This document shows positions 35,272-44,094 of a stretch of DNA of 64,000 bases, piece after piece. The stretch spans positions 122,448 through 186,447 of the forward strand of contig DLHI01000035.1 of the NCBI GenBank assembly GCA_002483135.1. Reading direction: 5' to 3'. This stretch comes from Hyphomonadaceae bacterium UBA7672 (lineage in GTDB: Bacteria; Pseudomonadota; Alphaproteobacteria; Caulobacterales; Hyphomonadaceae). Numbering within the stretch: position 1 is the first letter of the stretch; every line of letters starts with the position of its first letter. Made by a program: the position numbers and the translations under genes. The notes below the pieces were generated by a model that saw nothing but the letters and a program-made list of their open reading frames with translations, searched no databases and had not been told where the DNA came from.

Positions 35272-36543
35272 ATGAGACGGGCCGCCGCATGCCTGATGCT
35301 TCTGGGCCTTTGCGCCTGTGGCGGCGAAGCCGCGCCGCCCGCGCCAGAGGCCGCCTCGCCCTACGCCGACCACTGGTACGCCTTCTCCGACCCCGCCATC
35401 TCGGAGCGCTATCTCGGCGTGAATTTGTACGAAACCGAACGGCGCAAGTCCGGCCGCCTGATGCTGGCCGATGGCAGCGCCGTGGCCCTGCGTATCGTGA
35501 CGCCCGCGCCGGGCGATGATCTGTCTTTTATCGCGCCCGCGCTCGGCCTGTCGTTTGTTGCAAAGGTCGCGGGCGAGAACACATGGATCGGCAAGCTCAG
35601 CGACCCGCAGCATGGCGATGCCGCCGCCACGCTCTTGCCTGCCGTGTCAGCACCCGCCGAAACCGTCGGGAAGATCGCTACGCTCCCCGACGGCCGCCGC
35701 ATGCACATGGTCTGCGCCGGTGAGGGCGCGCCCGTGGTCATCCTCGACTACGGCGCAGGCGGAACGATGAAGAAGGACTGGGGCGATCTTACCGCCACCA
35801 TCGCCGCTGAAGCAAAGACGCGCGTGTGCGCCTATGATCGTGCAGGTCGGGGCCTGAGTGATCCGGCATCTACGCCGCGTGATGCGGCCGCTGTCGCCAG
35901 CGATATCGAGCAGATGCTGACGGCCGCGAACATCCCAACACCGGTGGTCCTCGTCGGCCATTCGCTCGGTAGCTATCATGTGCGCCAGTTCGCAAACTCC
36001 TATCCCGACAAGACCGCCGGACTCGTCCTTGTCGATCCCTCGGGCGATGGGCAGATGGAGCTCTTCAACGCTCAGATACCCAAGATCCAGCTACTGCAGA
36101 ACGAGATGTCCGACGCGCAGGCAAAGCTCAACTGTATCGCCAACCTCGTGGCGAAGCCCGTTCCGCCGGATGATCCGCTGGCGCAACAATGCGGCGGCAA
36201 CGACCCCGATGCGCTCTCCGCCACGCGTTCCGAGATAGATGAAATGCCGGGCGCGTCGACCGCCTCGCTCATCGCCTCACGGCGTTCTTATGGCGAGATG
36301 CCGCTGATCGTGCTCACGCGCGGAGACCACGATCAGGGAATGCCGCCGAATTTCACGGCCGAAGACAAGCAGGCCATGCGCTCCATCTGGGAGAGCATGC
36401 ACGCCGAAATGGCTGCGCTATCAACGCGAGGCGAACACAGGTTCGTGCCCAACGCCGGCCACTACATCCAGCGCGACGCGCCGGAAGCTGTCGTTGCGGC
36501 TGTCGCAGATGTTGTGGCCGCCGTGCGCACGCCGCCGGAATAA
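35272..36543 (+). CDS. Lipoprotein alpha/beta hydrolase
   Basis: 423 residues from the second ATG (35272), which is better spaced from GGGGAGGG than the ATG at 35266. Signal sequence with lipobox LCAC (Cys near 14). An N-terminal beta-rich part of about 110 residues precedes the alpha/beta hydrolase domain: oxyanion area ILDYGAGG, nucleophile elbow GHSLGS, and final His in NAGHYIQ. The Ser-Asp-His triad is therefore likely intact (Asp candidate VDPSGDG or TRGDHD). It hydrolyses an ester or amide, identity unknown, on the outer face of a membrane. Divergent from uvrC; followed by an outer-membrane protein gene. Confidence 0.92.
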   Translation: MRRAAACLMLLGLCACGGEAAPPAPEAASPYADHWYAFSDPAISERYLGVNLYETERRKSGRLMLADGSAVALRIVTPAPGDDLSFIAPALGLSFVAKVAGENTWIGKLSDPQHGDAAATLLPAVSAPAETVGKIATLPDGRRMHMVCAGEGAPVVILDYGAGGTMKKDWGDLTATIAAEAKTRVCAYDRAGRGLSDPASTPRDAAAVASDIEQMLTAANIPTPVVLVGHSLGSYHVRQFANSYPDKTAGLVLVDPSGDGQMELFNAQIPKIQLLQNEMSDAQAKLNCIANLVAKPVPPDDPLAQQCGGNDPDALSATRSEIDEMPGASTASLIASRRSYGEMPLIVLTRGDHDQGMPPNFTAEDKQAMRSIWESMHAEMAALSTRGEHRFVPNAGHYIQRDAPEAVVAAVADVVAAVRTPPE

Positions 36544-36625
36544 CGATCAGCCCTGCTTGCTTTGGCTCCCGACTGCGCGGAGACTCTCTCCGCCGCATGC
36601 TGCGGCGCTTTCTTGGGGACGTTGC

Positions 36626-37159
36626 ATGAGAAGAAAGATCATGGCCCTGGCCGCCGGCATCAGCGCCGCCGCCATCATGGCTCCCGCCGCCTCCGCCCAG
36701 CTGTATGGCGGCGCCGGCTTTACGGCCTTCCAGGTCGATGACGGATCGGGCGGCGATATCACGCTCGGCGCGCTCCAGGGTCGCGTCGGTTACAAGACGA
36801 ATCCATTCTTCGGGGTCGAAGGCGAATTCTCCATCGGCGTCCAGGACGAAAGCATCGACGTGCTCGGCACGACGGTCGACGTCGGCATCGACAACCAGTA
36901 CGGCGTCTTCGCCGTCGGCGTTCTTCCGATCCCGGCGGTGGGCGATGTCTTCGCGCGCGGCGGCTATGCCAGCTTCACCATCGACGCATCGGCCAGCGGC
37001 ATCGGCTCCGTCGCCGAGGACGGTTCTGGCCTCGCCTATGGCGGCGGCATCATGCTGAACTTCCTGCCGTTCACGAAGCTCCGCCTCGAATACACCCGCT
37101 ATGAACCGGAAGACGGCGAGTTCGATTCCTTCGGCGTCTCGGGCCTTTTCGCGTTCTAG
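36626..37159 (+). CDS. Small outer-membrane beta-barrel protein (OmpA/OprF-like porin family)
   Basis: 177 residues with signal peptide (cleavage after MAPAASA). The mature part reads as eight antiparallel strands with alternating hydrophobic residues (LYGGAGFTAFQVDD, LQGRVGYKTNPFFGVEGEFSIG, LRLEYTRYEP) and a C-terminal aromatic FAF, so an eight-stranded OmpW/OmpX-type barrel or 'outer membrane beta-barrel' domain (opacity-like). No periplasmic OmpA-type peptidoglycan domain is attached. Function may be structural. A strong terminator follows at 37184, so it is probably monocistronic with its promoter in the 82-base gap before it. Confidence 0.88.
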   Translation: MRRKIMALAAGISAAAIMAPAASAQLYGGAGFTAFQVDDGSGGDITLGALQGRVGYKTNPFFGVEGEFSIGVQDESIDVLGTTVDVGIDNQYGVFAVGVLPIPAVGDVFARGGYASFTIDASASGIGSVAEDGSGLAYGGGIMLNFLPFTKLRLEYTRYEPEDGEFDSFGVSGLFAF

Positions 37160-37183
37160 CTCGGCTCCCGACCATTCAGATTG

Positions 37184-37213
37184 CAGGCCGGGCCGCAGGG
37201 TCCGGCCTGTTTT
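37184..37213 (+). terminator. Rho-independent terminator after the beta-barrel gene
   Basis: CAGGCCGG...CCGGCCTG stem, extended inwards by GCC/GGT, followed by TTTT, 25 bases past the stop codon. Confidence 0.85.
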
Positions 37214-37325
37214 CGTCTCGGCATCGTGTTTATGTGCGCTGCAGGTACGGCTCGAAATCCTCGGCCGGCCGCGCTATTTCCCTCGACAGCAAGAAACCGG
37301 GCAACAAGAAAAGCGGGAGATCCTG

Positions 37326-38189
37326 TTGAAACGCTACATGCTGGCGGCATGCGCCGTGCTCTCCATCGCCCTCGTTGCGCCGGCCCATGCGCAATACACC
37401 GGCGGCGGCAGCGCAGAAATGCCGCGCGTCGACACGATGGATCCCACCGCGCTCTACAACCAGGCCGTCGACTACATCGGCAAGAACGACTTCGCGCGCG
37501 CCGTGCCGCTGCTGCGCGAGGTGCTCGCAAAGCGCGATGGCGATCCGGCCGCCAATCTGATGATGGGCGTCGCCCAGATCGGCCTCAACGATCTTCCCGA
37601 AGCGCGCCGCTTCCTTTCGCGCGCCGTTTCCGAAAAGCCTGATCTCGCCGATGCGCTTGGCCGCCTCGGCTGGGTCGAAGCGCGCCTTGGCAATGCCGAC
37701 GGCGCCGGCAAGCAGCGCGCCGCACTCGCTGGCCTCAAGGCAAAGTGCAATGGCGCCTGTCCCCAGGCCGCGGCCATCGATGTCGGGATATCGCTGATCG
37801 ACAGCGCCGGCGCCGCGCCGAAGGTCAGCATCGCCGCGCGCTTCAACCAGGGCGTGGACCATCTCGCCGCCCGCAACTGGTCGGCCGCCGTCGCCGCATT
37901 CAACGATGTGCTGGCCGCCAAGCCCGACGACTACGAGGCCGCCTTGATGAAAGGGCAGGCGCTCTCCGCCGCCGGCGAATTGCAAGGCGCGAAGGCGGCT
38001 CTCGAACTCGCGTTGAAACTGCAGCCCGGCCTCGTCGAGGCGAAGGGTCGCCTCGGCTGGATCGAGAAGAAGCTCGGCAATGCCGCTGGCGCCGCCGCCT
38101 ATCGCGCAGACCTCGTCGCGCTGAAGGAAAGAAGCCCATCGGCTGCCGCGGCCATCGACGCGGCGATCAAGATCCTGGATGCCGAATGA
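37326..38189 (+). CDS. Exported tetratricopeptide repeat protein (TTG start)
   Basis: 287 residues. TTG at 37326 was chosen because a GGGAGA ribosome site lies five bases upstream (the ATG at 37338 would be 17 bases away); this gives MKRYMLAACAVLSIALVAPAHA as a complete signal peptide. The body has TPR pairs: ALYNQAVDYIGKNDFARAVPLLREVLAKRDGD and a second set near residues 170-240 (FNQGVDHLAARNWSAAVAAFNDVLAAKPDD). Two Cys lie in the central spacer (KCNGAC). Partner unknown; likely a periplasmic scaffold. Transcribed with the lipoprotein gene that follows (44-base gap). Confidence 0.87.
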   Translation: MKRYMLAACAVLSIALVAPAHAQYTGGGSAEMPRVDTMDPTALYNQAVDYIGKNDFARAVPLLREVLAKRDGDPAANLMMGVAQIGLNDLPEARRFLSRAVSEKPDLADALGRLGWVEARLGNADGAGKQRAALAGLKAKCNGACPQAAAIDVGISLIDSAGAAPKVSIAARFNQGVDHLAARNWSAAVAAFNDVLAAKPDDYEAALMKGQALSAAGELQGAKAALELALKLQPGLVEAKGRLGWIEKKLGNAAGAAAYRADLVALKERSPSAAAAIDAAIKILDAE

Positions 38190-38233
38190 CGCCCCGGCAT
38201 TGACAGCGTGTCCCCGCACTTCATGTATTCAGC

Positions 38234-38776
38234 ATGGCGAAGGGGCGGCTGTTGAAGCGTAGTGTCTGGACTATCTGCCTCGCAGCGCTCGCCGCCGCAT
38301 GCCAACCGCCGCCGCCCACCAAGGCGGAGCTTCAGGCCAGGTTCGGCGCGTCCTATTCCGCCTGCCTGCAGAAGTTCGCCGGCGCCGACGGCGCGACGCC
38401 CGCAGCTGACACCGAAGCGTGCAAGGACCGGTTCGAACGCACCGAACAGATCTTCACGGATCTTGCCACCGAACTGCGCGTAAAGGCGCCCGAAGGCGCC
38501 GATCCGGGCGGCATGACGCTGACCGCCACGAACCCCGCTGAAAGCAAGCGCGCCTATCGCGAGTTCACCGTCCGCGTCATCTTCTATCCCAACACCGTGA
38601 AATTCGTTGGCGAGGCGGGCGCGCGCAAGACGCACGAGGAGCTGTGGACCATCCGCGCCGACCTTGCGCCCGGTGAGACCGGGACATTCATGAAACAGCC
38701 TGAACGTCCCATCGACTATGCCAAGGAATACTATTTCCACTTTTCGCACGGCGCGAAATTCGTGCGCCTCGACTAG
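38234..38776 (+). CDS. Putative lipoprotein, unknown function
   Basis: 180 residues. The leader has a lipobox AAAC (Cys near 23) followed by a Pro-rich QPPPPTKAE linker. A pair of Cys (ACLQKF, EACKDR) may form a disulfide in an alpha-helical N-terminal half; the C-terminal half is beta-rich (EFTVRVIFYPNTVKFVG, YYFHFSHGAKFVRLD). Not a family I recognise. Its 3' end lies five bases before the stop of a receptor pseudogene on the other strand. Confidence 0.75.
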   Translation: MAKGRLLKRSVWTICLAALAAACQPPPPTKAELQARFGASYSACLQKFAGADGATPAADTEACKDRFERTEQIFTDLATELRVKAPEGADPGGMTLTATNPAESKRAYREFTVRVIFYPNTVKFVGEAGARKTHEELWTIRADLAPGETGTFMKQPERPIDYAKEYYFHFSHGAKFVRLD

Positions 38777-38781
38777 CGGCC

Positions 38782-39260
38782 TCAGAACCTGCCCGAGACG
38801 CGAATGGCATAAGAGCGCGTACCATATCCGCCAGCCGCCGAGCGTATCTCGGTGGAGGAAGGCGCAAGCGCTGCCCGCTCACGTCCGTGCCGTCGCCGCC
38901 ACCCGATAGAATGTCGATGCGCAAGACATCCCGCGCCGATATCCGCGACAGCTGTTCCGCCTGGGCTGTCTTCGAGCTAGGCCGCTCGCCATTGATCAGC
39001 ACGTTGCCGGCGGCGCCCGCAAATCCGCGCCGGTCATCGCCGCCATCGAGCGAAAAGCCCGGCACGCGGCGGATCATGTCTTCGGCGGTGACCGGATTGA
39101 AGGGCGCGAAGTACTCCGCGGAATAGCTTTGTGAAGCTGCGCTGGGGCGTTCCTGCGTCTGTGCAGCAACGGGCATCGCGGAGAAGGCAACAAGGGCTGG
39201 GATCAGGAGGCAGGCCGATCGCCCGGCCTGCCTCCCATTCCGGACGTGTCGTCCGATCAT
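38782..39260 (-). pseudogene. TonB-dependent receptor remnant with barrel deleted
   Basis: The N-terminal part is clear: start MIGRHVRNGRQ at 39260, signal peptide to about residue 34, and a plug-domain piece (FNPVTAEDMIRRVPGFSLDGGDDRRGF, NVLINGERPSSK, ISARDVLRIDILSGGG) to about 38894. In another frame directly after it the sequence reads IRSAAGGYGTRSYAIRVSGRF-stop (38843-38782), a typical receptor C-terminal strand. Roughly 600-700 codons of barrel are absent and the frames do not match, so an internal deletion probably joined the two ends and the gene is dead. The adjacent TetR and desaturase genes are on the same strand. Confidence 0.8.
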
Positions 39261-39379
39261 CAGGCGTTTCTTCCCTGAGCAGGTCTCTGAGTCGGACCTG
39301 TTGATCTAGACTACAGTCCAAATACCAGTTTCACGCAAGCCGGGCGCGTGTGCCCGCTCATAACTTCGCTGTGAAATTG

Positions 39380-40060
39380 TCAGGCCTTTGGCGCCGCGCC
39401 GTTGAGGAAGACGTCGACGAGCGAGGAAAGCAGGGCAGGCAGGCTCGTTTTCCGCCGGTCATGCAACCACTGGATCACAGCGCCTGAAAGCAGACTGTCA
39501 TAGGCCGTGGCCAGCGCTTCAGCCGTATACTCCAGCGAGATATCGCCGCGGTCCTGGCCCAGTTCGAAGATCGTCACCAGCATCGCGAATGTTTCCGCTC
39601 GCAGGGCCGGCGAGGCGCCGCTCTGATCCAGCCCCATCGAGACCTTGCGGATTTCGACGAACACTTCGCGATACAGGCTGCGATTGAGCTCGATCCCCTG
39701 GCCCATCCGCTCGAACAGCAGGCGCAGAAGCTCCGGCGTTGGCGTCGTCTTGTTCGCCAGCGCCGAGTGCAGCAGGCTGCGATATGTCTCGAGCGATCGC
39801 GCCGTGATCGCGTCCAGCACCAGCTGTTTCGATCCAAACTGGTTGAACACAGTCGCGCGCGAAACGTTGGCCGCCTCCGCAATGTCCTGCATGGAGACAT
39901 TGTCGAGCCCGCGTGTGGCGAACAGCTTCTCCGCCGCCTGCAGGATCAGCGCGTGCGATTCCTCGCCATAAGACCGGGTCTGCCGCTTCTTGATTTCGCG
40001 GGCGGGTAGCCGCGTTGCCGTTCGCTCCGCCGGTCGTCCGGCCTGTCTCGGCGTCGTCAT
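39380..40060 (-). CDS. TetR-family transcriptional regulator
   Basis: 226 residues from ATG 40060 (overlapping the desaturase stop as ATGA). A basic N-terminal tail (PAERTATRLPAREIKKRQTRSYG) precedes the helix-turn-helix (LILQAAEKLFATRGLDNVSMQDIAEAANVSRATVFNQFGSK); the C-terminal ligand-binding half is of the TetR_C_ type with no identified ligand. Translational coupling with the upstream fatty acid desaturase gene suggests that it senses acyl-CoA or membrane lipid status and controls the desaturase, by analogy with FadR/FabR-like regulators. Its gene end lies near the receptor remnant. Confidence 0.92.
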   Translation of the reverse strand: MTTPRQAGRPAERTATRLPAREIKKRQTRSYGEESHALILQAAEKLFATRGLDNVSMQDIAEAANVSRATVFNQFGSKQLVLDAITARSLETYRSLLHSALANKTTPTPELLRLLFERMGQGIELNRSLYREVFVEIRKVSMGLDQSGASPALRAETFAMLVTIFELGQDRGDISLEYTAEALATAYDSLLSGAVIQWLHDRRKTSLPALLSSLVDVFLNGAAPKA

Positions 40061-41004
40061 GCGGCGGCTTCGGCCGTTGCCGACTTCGAGCCGCACCTGC
40101 GCAGAACCTCGACATAGCCCTTCGTGATCCGCATGCGATCCCGATAGCCCTTGAGCACCAGCAGTTTGTGCGTCCGCTCCAGATTGTAGCACGGCACATA
40201 CATGAAGCAGTGATGCTCGCAGTGATAGTGAACCCAGAACGGCGCGATGAACAGCCGCTCCAGCGGATTGGCCAGCGTCGTGCGTGCATGCGTGAACGGA
40301 TCTTCCTGGGTGTTCACCATTGCATGTTCTCCCATCGCACGCAGCCGCGTGACCAGAGGGAACCATGTCGCCATCGGCACGATCCACAACGCGAGCCACG
40401 CCCACCAGTATCCCAGCGCCGTCGTCGCCACGATGATCACCGCTTGCACGATCCAGAACCGCAGCCCGGGATTGTCAGGCACGCGCGGCGGCTTGCGGGC
40501 CTTGCCGCGCAGCCGTTCGATCGTGGGCTGGATACGTTGCTTGAAGAATGTCTGCCCGCTCAGGTCGCGGAAGAATTTCCGCCACAGCGAATTCCGCGTG
40601 ACAGGGAAGGGCCGCGACAGCACGAGGTCCGGGTCTTCCGGCTGCTCGGTGTATTTGTGATGGGTCAGGTGATAGGGCCGATAGCGCTTCAGGCTGCCGC
40701 CCACCGGTCCGCCGCACAGCCATTCCGCGAGCCAGTCATTCAGTTTCGCGTTGGGATGCAGCGTTCCATGCGCCGCCTCATGCTCCAGGATGGCGAGCCC
40801 CAGCTGGCGCGTTCCGATCAGCATGACAGCAAGAACATAGGTCGCGGGGTTGGGCCACAGGATGAAGAGCGCGCCAGCGCCGATAATCACCGCCCAGGCG
40901 CTTAGTACCAGCACAGGTCCGATCCAGACGGACTGGCGCGAAACTTTCGCCCATTCCTCCGGCGTGAAGATCGTTTTCGGGTCGACGCGTGTAACAGCTG
41001 GCAT
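40057..41004 (-). CDS. Membrane fatty acid desaturase
   Basis: 315 residues with four membrane helices and the three histidine boxes of the di-iron desaturase/hydroxylase superfamily: HEAAH (75-79), HLTHH (112-116) and HYHCEHH near residue 245. It introduces a double bond (or hydroxyl) in an acyl chain at the inner membrane, needing an electron donor that is not encoded nearby. The C-terminus ends close to a TetR gene with an ATGA overlap. The enzyme fits the bacterial delta-9-like or terpenoid-type desaturases; regiospecificity is not readable. Confidence 0.93.
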   Translation of the reverse strand: MPAVTRVDPKTIFTPEEWAKVSRQSVWIGPVLVLSAWAVIIGAGALFILWPNPATYVLAVMLIGTRQLGLAILEHEAAHGTLHPNAKLNDWLAEWLCGGPVGGSLKRYRPYHLTHHKYTEQPEDPDLVLSRPFPVTRNSLWRKFFRDLSGQTFFKQRIQPTIERLRGKARKPPRVPDNPGLRFWIVQAVIIVATTALGYWWAWLALWIVPMATWFPLVTRLRAMGEHAMVNTQEDPFTHARTTLANPLERLFIAPFWVHYHCEHHCFMYVPCYNLERTHKLLVLKGYRDRMRITKGYVEVLRRCGSKSATAEAAA

Positions 41005-41081
41005 GCGCTGACATTAGCACAGCCTGCCGCTCGCGCGATACTAACGCAGCGGCGCCCCGCTCAGGCCCGCCGGATACGCTA

Positions 41082-41366
41082 TCAGAGCTGGAACCAGCGC
41101 GATCCCCCGATCAGCCGCCGGATCCCCAGCACGCCGGCGAATAGTGAAAAACCTGCCGCCCCAAGCCAGATCGGGGACGGCTTGAATACCCAGATCATGA
41201 GGCTGGCCACCAGCACGATTGCCGGAAGAATCAGGCCCTTGATGAAGGCAATGATCGGCCCGTCCGGCGATGATCCGAACATGAGGAAGCCGCGCCGGGC
41301 GTTGCAGCTGGGGCAGATAACCGCGCCGCGCTCAATCTTGGTCAAGCAGAAGGGGCATCTCGTCAT
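41082..41366 (-). CDS. Zinc-ribbon membrane protein, unknown function
   Basis: 94 residues from ATG 41366. Two CxxC pairs (CPFC at residues 4-7 and CPSC about 20-23) form a zinc ribbon, followed by two membrane helices (IIAFIKGLILPAIVLVASLMIW; IWLGAAGFSLFAGVLGI). Such small zinc-ribbon membrane proteins are common and uncharacterised. Desaturase gene downstream on the same strand (77-base gap); fructose-bisphosphatase gene divergent upstream. Confidence 0.78.
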   Translation of the reverse strand: MTRCPFCLTKIERGAVICPSCNARRGFLMFGSSPDGPIIAFIKGLILPAIVLVASLMIWVFKPSPIWLGAAGFSLFAGVLGIRRLIGGSRWFQL

Positions 41367-41573
41367 GTTCGCCTGCTTGAAAGCAGCATGCGCCCATCGG
41401 TCACGCTTCGCGAGCGTGTTCACCCGCCGCGTTCTGCGCCCCGCCAGATATCGCGCAGCCCGCTAATCCTGTGCGGCGCCAATAAGTGCAGACGCCCGGT
41501 ACCGGCCCATACTGTGCATCGCGGCCCATTCCAGTTAAGGACTGGCGTTCAGAATCGAACCAGGGACGACCCC

Positions 41574-42560
41574 ATGACCGCGCGCACGCTTCGCGAATTT
41601 CTCGCTGACCCAAAAGGCGACGGAAATCCCGCCCCGCGCGAGCTTTCGATCCTGATCGAAGCCATCTCGGATTCATGCCGCACCATCTCCTATCTCGTCT
41701 CGCGCGGCGCGCTGGCTGATGTCCTCGGTTCGGCCGGAACCGGCAACGTGCAGGGCGAGGAACAGAAGCAGCTCGATATCCTGGCGAACGACGAAATGAT
41801 GGCCATGGCCAAGGCCTCCGGCGTCGTCGCCGCCGCGGCCTCGGAAGAAGAAGACGACGCCCGTCCGCTTAACCCCGGCGCGCCCTATCTCCTCATGTTC
41901 GATCCGCTCGATGGCTCGTCCAACATCGACGTCAACGTCTCTATCGGCACGATCTTCTCCATCCTGCCCGCTATCGCGGGCGAGGGCGCAGCCCCCTTCC
42001 TGCAGACCGGCCGCCACCAGGTCGCCGCCGGCTATTGCGTCTACGGTCCGCAGACGACGCTTGTCCTCACGCTCGGCGCCGGCGTCTTCGCTTTTACGAT
42101 GGACCCGCCCACCGGCCAGTTCGTGCAGACCTCCACCAACATCCAGATCCCGACGAAGACGAAGGAGTTCTCCATCAACATGTCGAACATGCGCCACTGG
42201 GCCGATCCCGTGCGCGCCTATGTCGACGAGTGCCTCGCTGGCGAACTCGGCCCGCGCGGCAAGAACTTCAACATGCGTTGGATCGCCTCCATGGTGGCCG
42301 ACGTCCACCGCATTCTCACCCGCGGGGGCGTCTTCATGTACCCGTGGGACAAACGCGAACCCGGCAAGCCCGGCAAGCTGCGCCTCATGTACGAGGCTAA
42401 CCCCATGTCCCTGCTGGTCGAACAGGCCGGCGGCAAGGCGTTCGACGGCAAGCAGCACATCCTCGACATCGAGCCCACCGGCCTCCACCAGCGCGTCTCG
42501 GTGATGCTAGGCTCGAAGGAAGAGGTTGAGCGCCTGGAAGCGCTTCACGGGGCCAACTGA
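41574..42560 (+). CDS. fbp: Class I fructose-1,6-bisphosphatase
   Basis: 328 residues from ATG 41574, with a GGGACG ribosome site. It dephosphorylates fructose-1,6-bisphosphate in gluconeogenesis or the Calvin-Benson cycle. The metal-binding signature FDPLDGSSNIDVN is at about 109-121 and the substrate loop KLRLMYEANPMS near 265-277, with the usual EEQKQLDILAN before. An acidic stretch (EEEDDA) at residues 91-96 is family-typical variation. Cytosolic, tetrameric enzyme. It stands alone, head to head with the zinc-ribbon gene and facing a second small zinc-ribbon gene. Confidence 0.97.
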   Translation: MTARTLREFLADPKGDGNPAPRELSILIEAISDSCRTISYLVSRGALADVLGSAGTGNVQGEEQKQLDILANDEMMAMAKASGVVAAAASEEEDDARPLNPGAPYLLMFDPLDGSSNIDVNVSIGTIFSILPAIAGEGAAPFLQTGRHQVAAGYCVYGPQTTLVLTLGAGVFAFTMDPPTGQFVQTSTNIQIPTKTKEFSINMSNMRHWADPVRAYVDECLAGELGPRGKNFNMRWIASMVADVHRILTRGGVFMYPWDKREPGKPGKLRLMYEANPMSLLVEQAGGKAFDGKQHILDIEPTGLHQRVSVMLGSKEEVERLEALHGAN

Positions 42561-42580
42561 GCTCCGGCCGAACCCGGCAA

Positions 42581-42775
42581 CTACCACCCTAGACGCGCGC
42601 GCGCCGCCTCCAGAATGTCCACCTCGCAGCGCGTGCAGCTTGCTGCAGCCATCCTCTGTTTTCCGTTGGAGGTGGTCGTCGTGAAGCGATAGTTGGGGTC
42701 GCCGCAGGACGGGCATTTGGGGACCACAGCAAGCACAACCTGCGCTGTGATCTGACGTTCCCTGGCTTCCATCAT
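42581..42775 (-). CDS. Small zinc-ribbon protein, unknown function
   Basis: 64 residues from the ATG at 42775 (adjacent to a second ATG, MMEARE). It shows CPSC and CTRC pairs, which would make a treble-clef or zinc-ribbon fold. No membrane helix. Lies convergent with fbp (20-base gap) and about 140 bases from the divergent DUF2336 gene. Supported by the regular Cys spacing but its small size leaves coding status moderately uncertain. Confidence 0.6.
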   Translation of the reverse strand: MMEARERQITAQVVLAVVPKCPSCGDPNYRFTTTTSNGKQRMAAASCTRCEVDILEAARARLGW

Positions 42776-42918
42776 CCTTGCCCCTGCAATGGCGACAAGG
42801 TCAGCCAATTCTTCCTAACGACTGACTGACGAATTGGCTCGCTCGGTTGGTCCCCACCCAATCTGGGTAGGGGATTCGACAATCGCGCGCTCGATCTCCA
42901 GCGCCCCTTAACCTCGAT

Positions 42919-44055
42919 ATGCAACAGGTCTCCGGAGTCATGGAGCGCGCAGTGACAGATCTTGCCGGAAATTTCTCTCTTCTTGTCGATCTCGCGAAGG
43001 AACACTCGAGCGAGAAGCGCCGTGAATTGCTTCGCAAGGTAACTGATGCTTTCCTAGCATCCGGTGAGCCGCGATCCGAACGCGAAGCCGAGCTGTTTGA
43101 TGAAATCGTCGGCGTCGTCGCGGCCGATCTCGAAACTCAGGTGCGGGTCGAACTCGCGCAAAAGGTCGCCGCCAGCAAGCTCGCCATCCGGCGCACGGCG
43201 CGGCGTCTCGCATTCGACAGCATCGAAGTGGCGCGCCCCGTTCTCGAACGTTCGCGCGCGCTCACGCAGAGCGATCTGGTGGACGTGATCCACCAGACGA
43301 CGCAGGACCACATGATGGCTGTAACCAAGCGGCCTGACATCGGCGAAAGCGCGTCCAGCGCGCTGGTTGCCAAAGGTAACGATACGGTTGTGGCCTCGCT
43401 GCTGCAGAACCCGCTGGCCCGCATCAGCCGCGAGACATATGAGCGCGTCACCGAACGGGTCCAGACCAGCCCCGCGCTGCATGCCCCCTTCGTGCGCCGC
43501 AGGCAGGTGCCGCTGGATCTGCTCAACGCGGTCTACGTCCGCGTGTCGGCGGATCTTCGCCGCGAGATCATCGGAAAGTTCCAGGGCGCTTCGGAGCAGG
43601 AGGTCGAGTCGGCTCTCGAGGCGAGCCGCGAACACCTCGCCACCGAGTATGGCGCGCTGCCGCGAGACTACCAGCTCGCCAAGGAGTATGTCGACGACCT
43701 GCAGAAGCGCGCTGTGCTGCAGCCGTCCTCGCTGCAGGCTATGTTGCGCGACAACAAGCACACGTCATTCCTGATCGCCTTCGCCCGTCTCGTCGATGTC
43801 GGTTACGATCTCGTCAGCCGTCTGGTCGATGCTCGCGACATCGACGGCCTCGCCATCCTGAGCCGTGCTGCTGGCTTCCCGCGCGACGTGTTCATCACGC
43901 TGGCCATGATGATACTTGGCGGCGGCGGCGGTCTAAGCAAGGCTGAACGTTATGGCCAGCTCTATGAGCAGGTATCCGTCGCGGCGGCCCAGCGGGCGTT
44001 GCGCTTCTGGAAAATCCGCGCCGGAGCGGGTCAGGCCGGCGCTGCAGCCGCCTGA
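42919..44055 (+). CDS. DUF2336 domain-containing protein
   Basis: 378 residues (an internal ATG at 42940, MERAVT, would shorten it by seven). All-helical protein with HEAT-like repeated helices typical of DUF2336 proteins of Caulobacterales and other alphaproteobacteria (LLVDLAKEHSSEKRRELLRKVTDAFL; LASNRLAFDSIEVARPVLERSRALTQSDLVDVIH; ELLQ-type repeats). The C-terminal half is less repetitive. The domain's molecular role is not established; some relatives are found near signalling genes, but that is not visible here. Neighbours are a zinc-ribbon gene and an AraC-type regulator (convergent). Confidence 0.88.
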   Translation: MQQVSGVMERAVTDLAGNFSLLVDLAKEHSSEKRRELLRKVTDAFLASGEPRSEREAELFDEIVGVVAADLETQVRVELAQKVAASKLAIRRTARRLAFDSIEVARPVLERSRALTQSDLVDVIHQTTQDHMMAVTKRPDIGESASSALVAKGNDTVVASLLQNPLARISRETYERVTERVQTSPALHAPFVRRRQVPLDLLNAVYVRVSADLRREIIGKFQGASEQEVESALEASREHLATEYGALPRDYQLAKEYVDDLQKRAVLQPSSLQAMLRDNKHTSFLIAFARLVDVGYDLVSRLVDARDIDGLAILSRAAGFPRDVFITLAMMILGGGGGLSKAERYGQLYEQVSVAAAQRALRFWKIRAGAGQAGAAAA

Positions 44056-44094
44056 TCTTACGACGCGGCGTCATCCGCCTGGGGCGGTCGCGCG

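Noticed and set aside
33798..35519. 573-codon open frame antisense to uvrC
   Set aside because: Antisense of a certain gene, no domain and no ribosome site.
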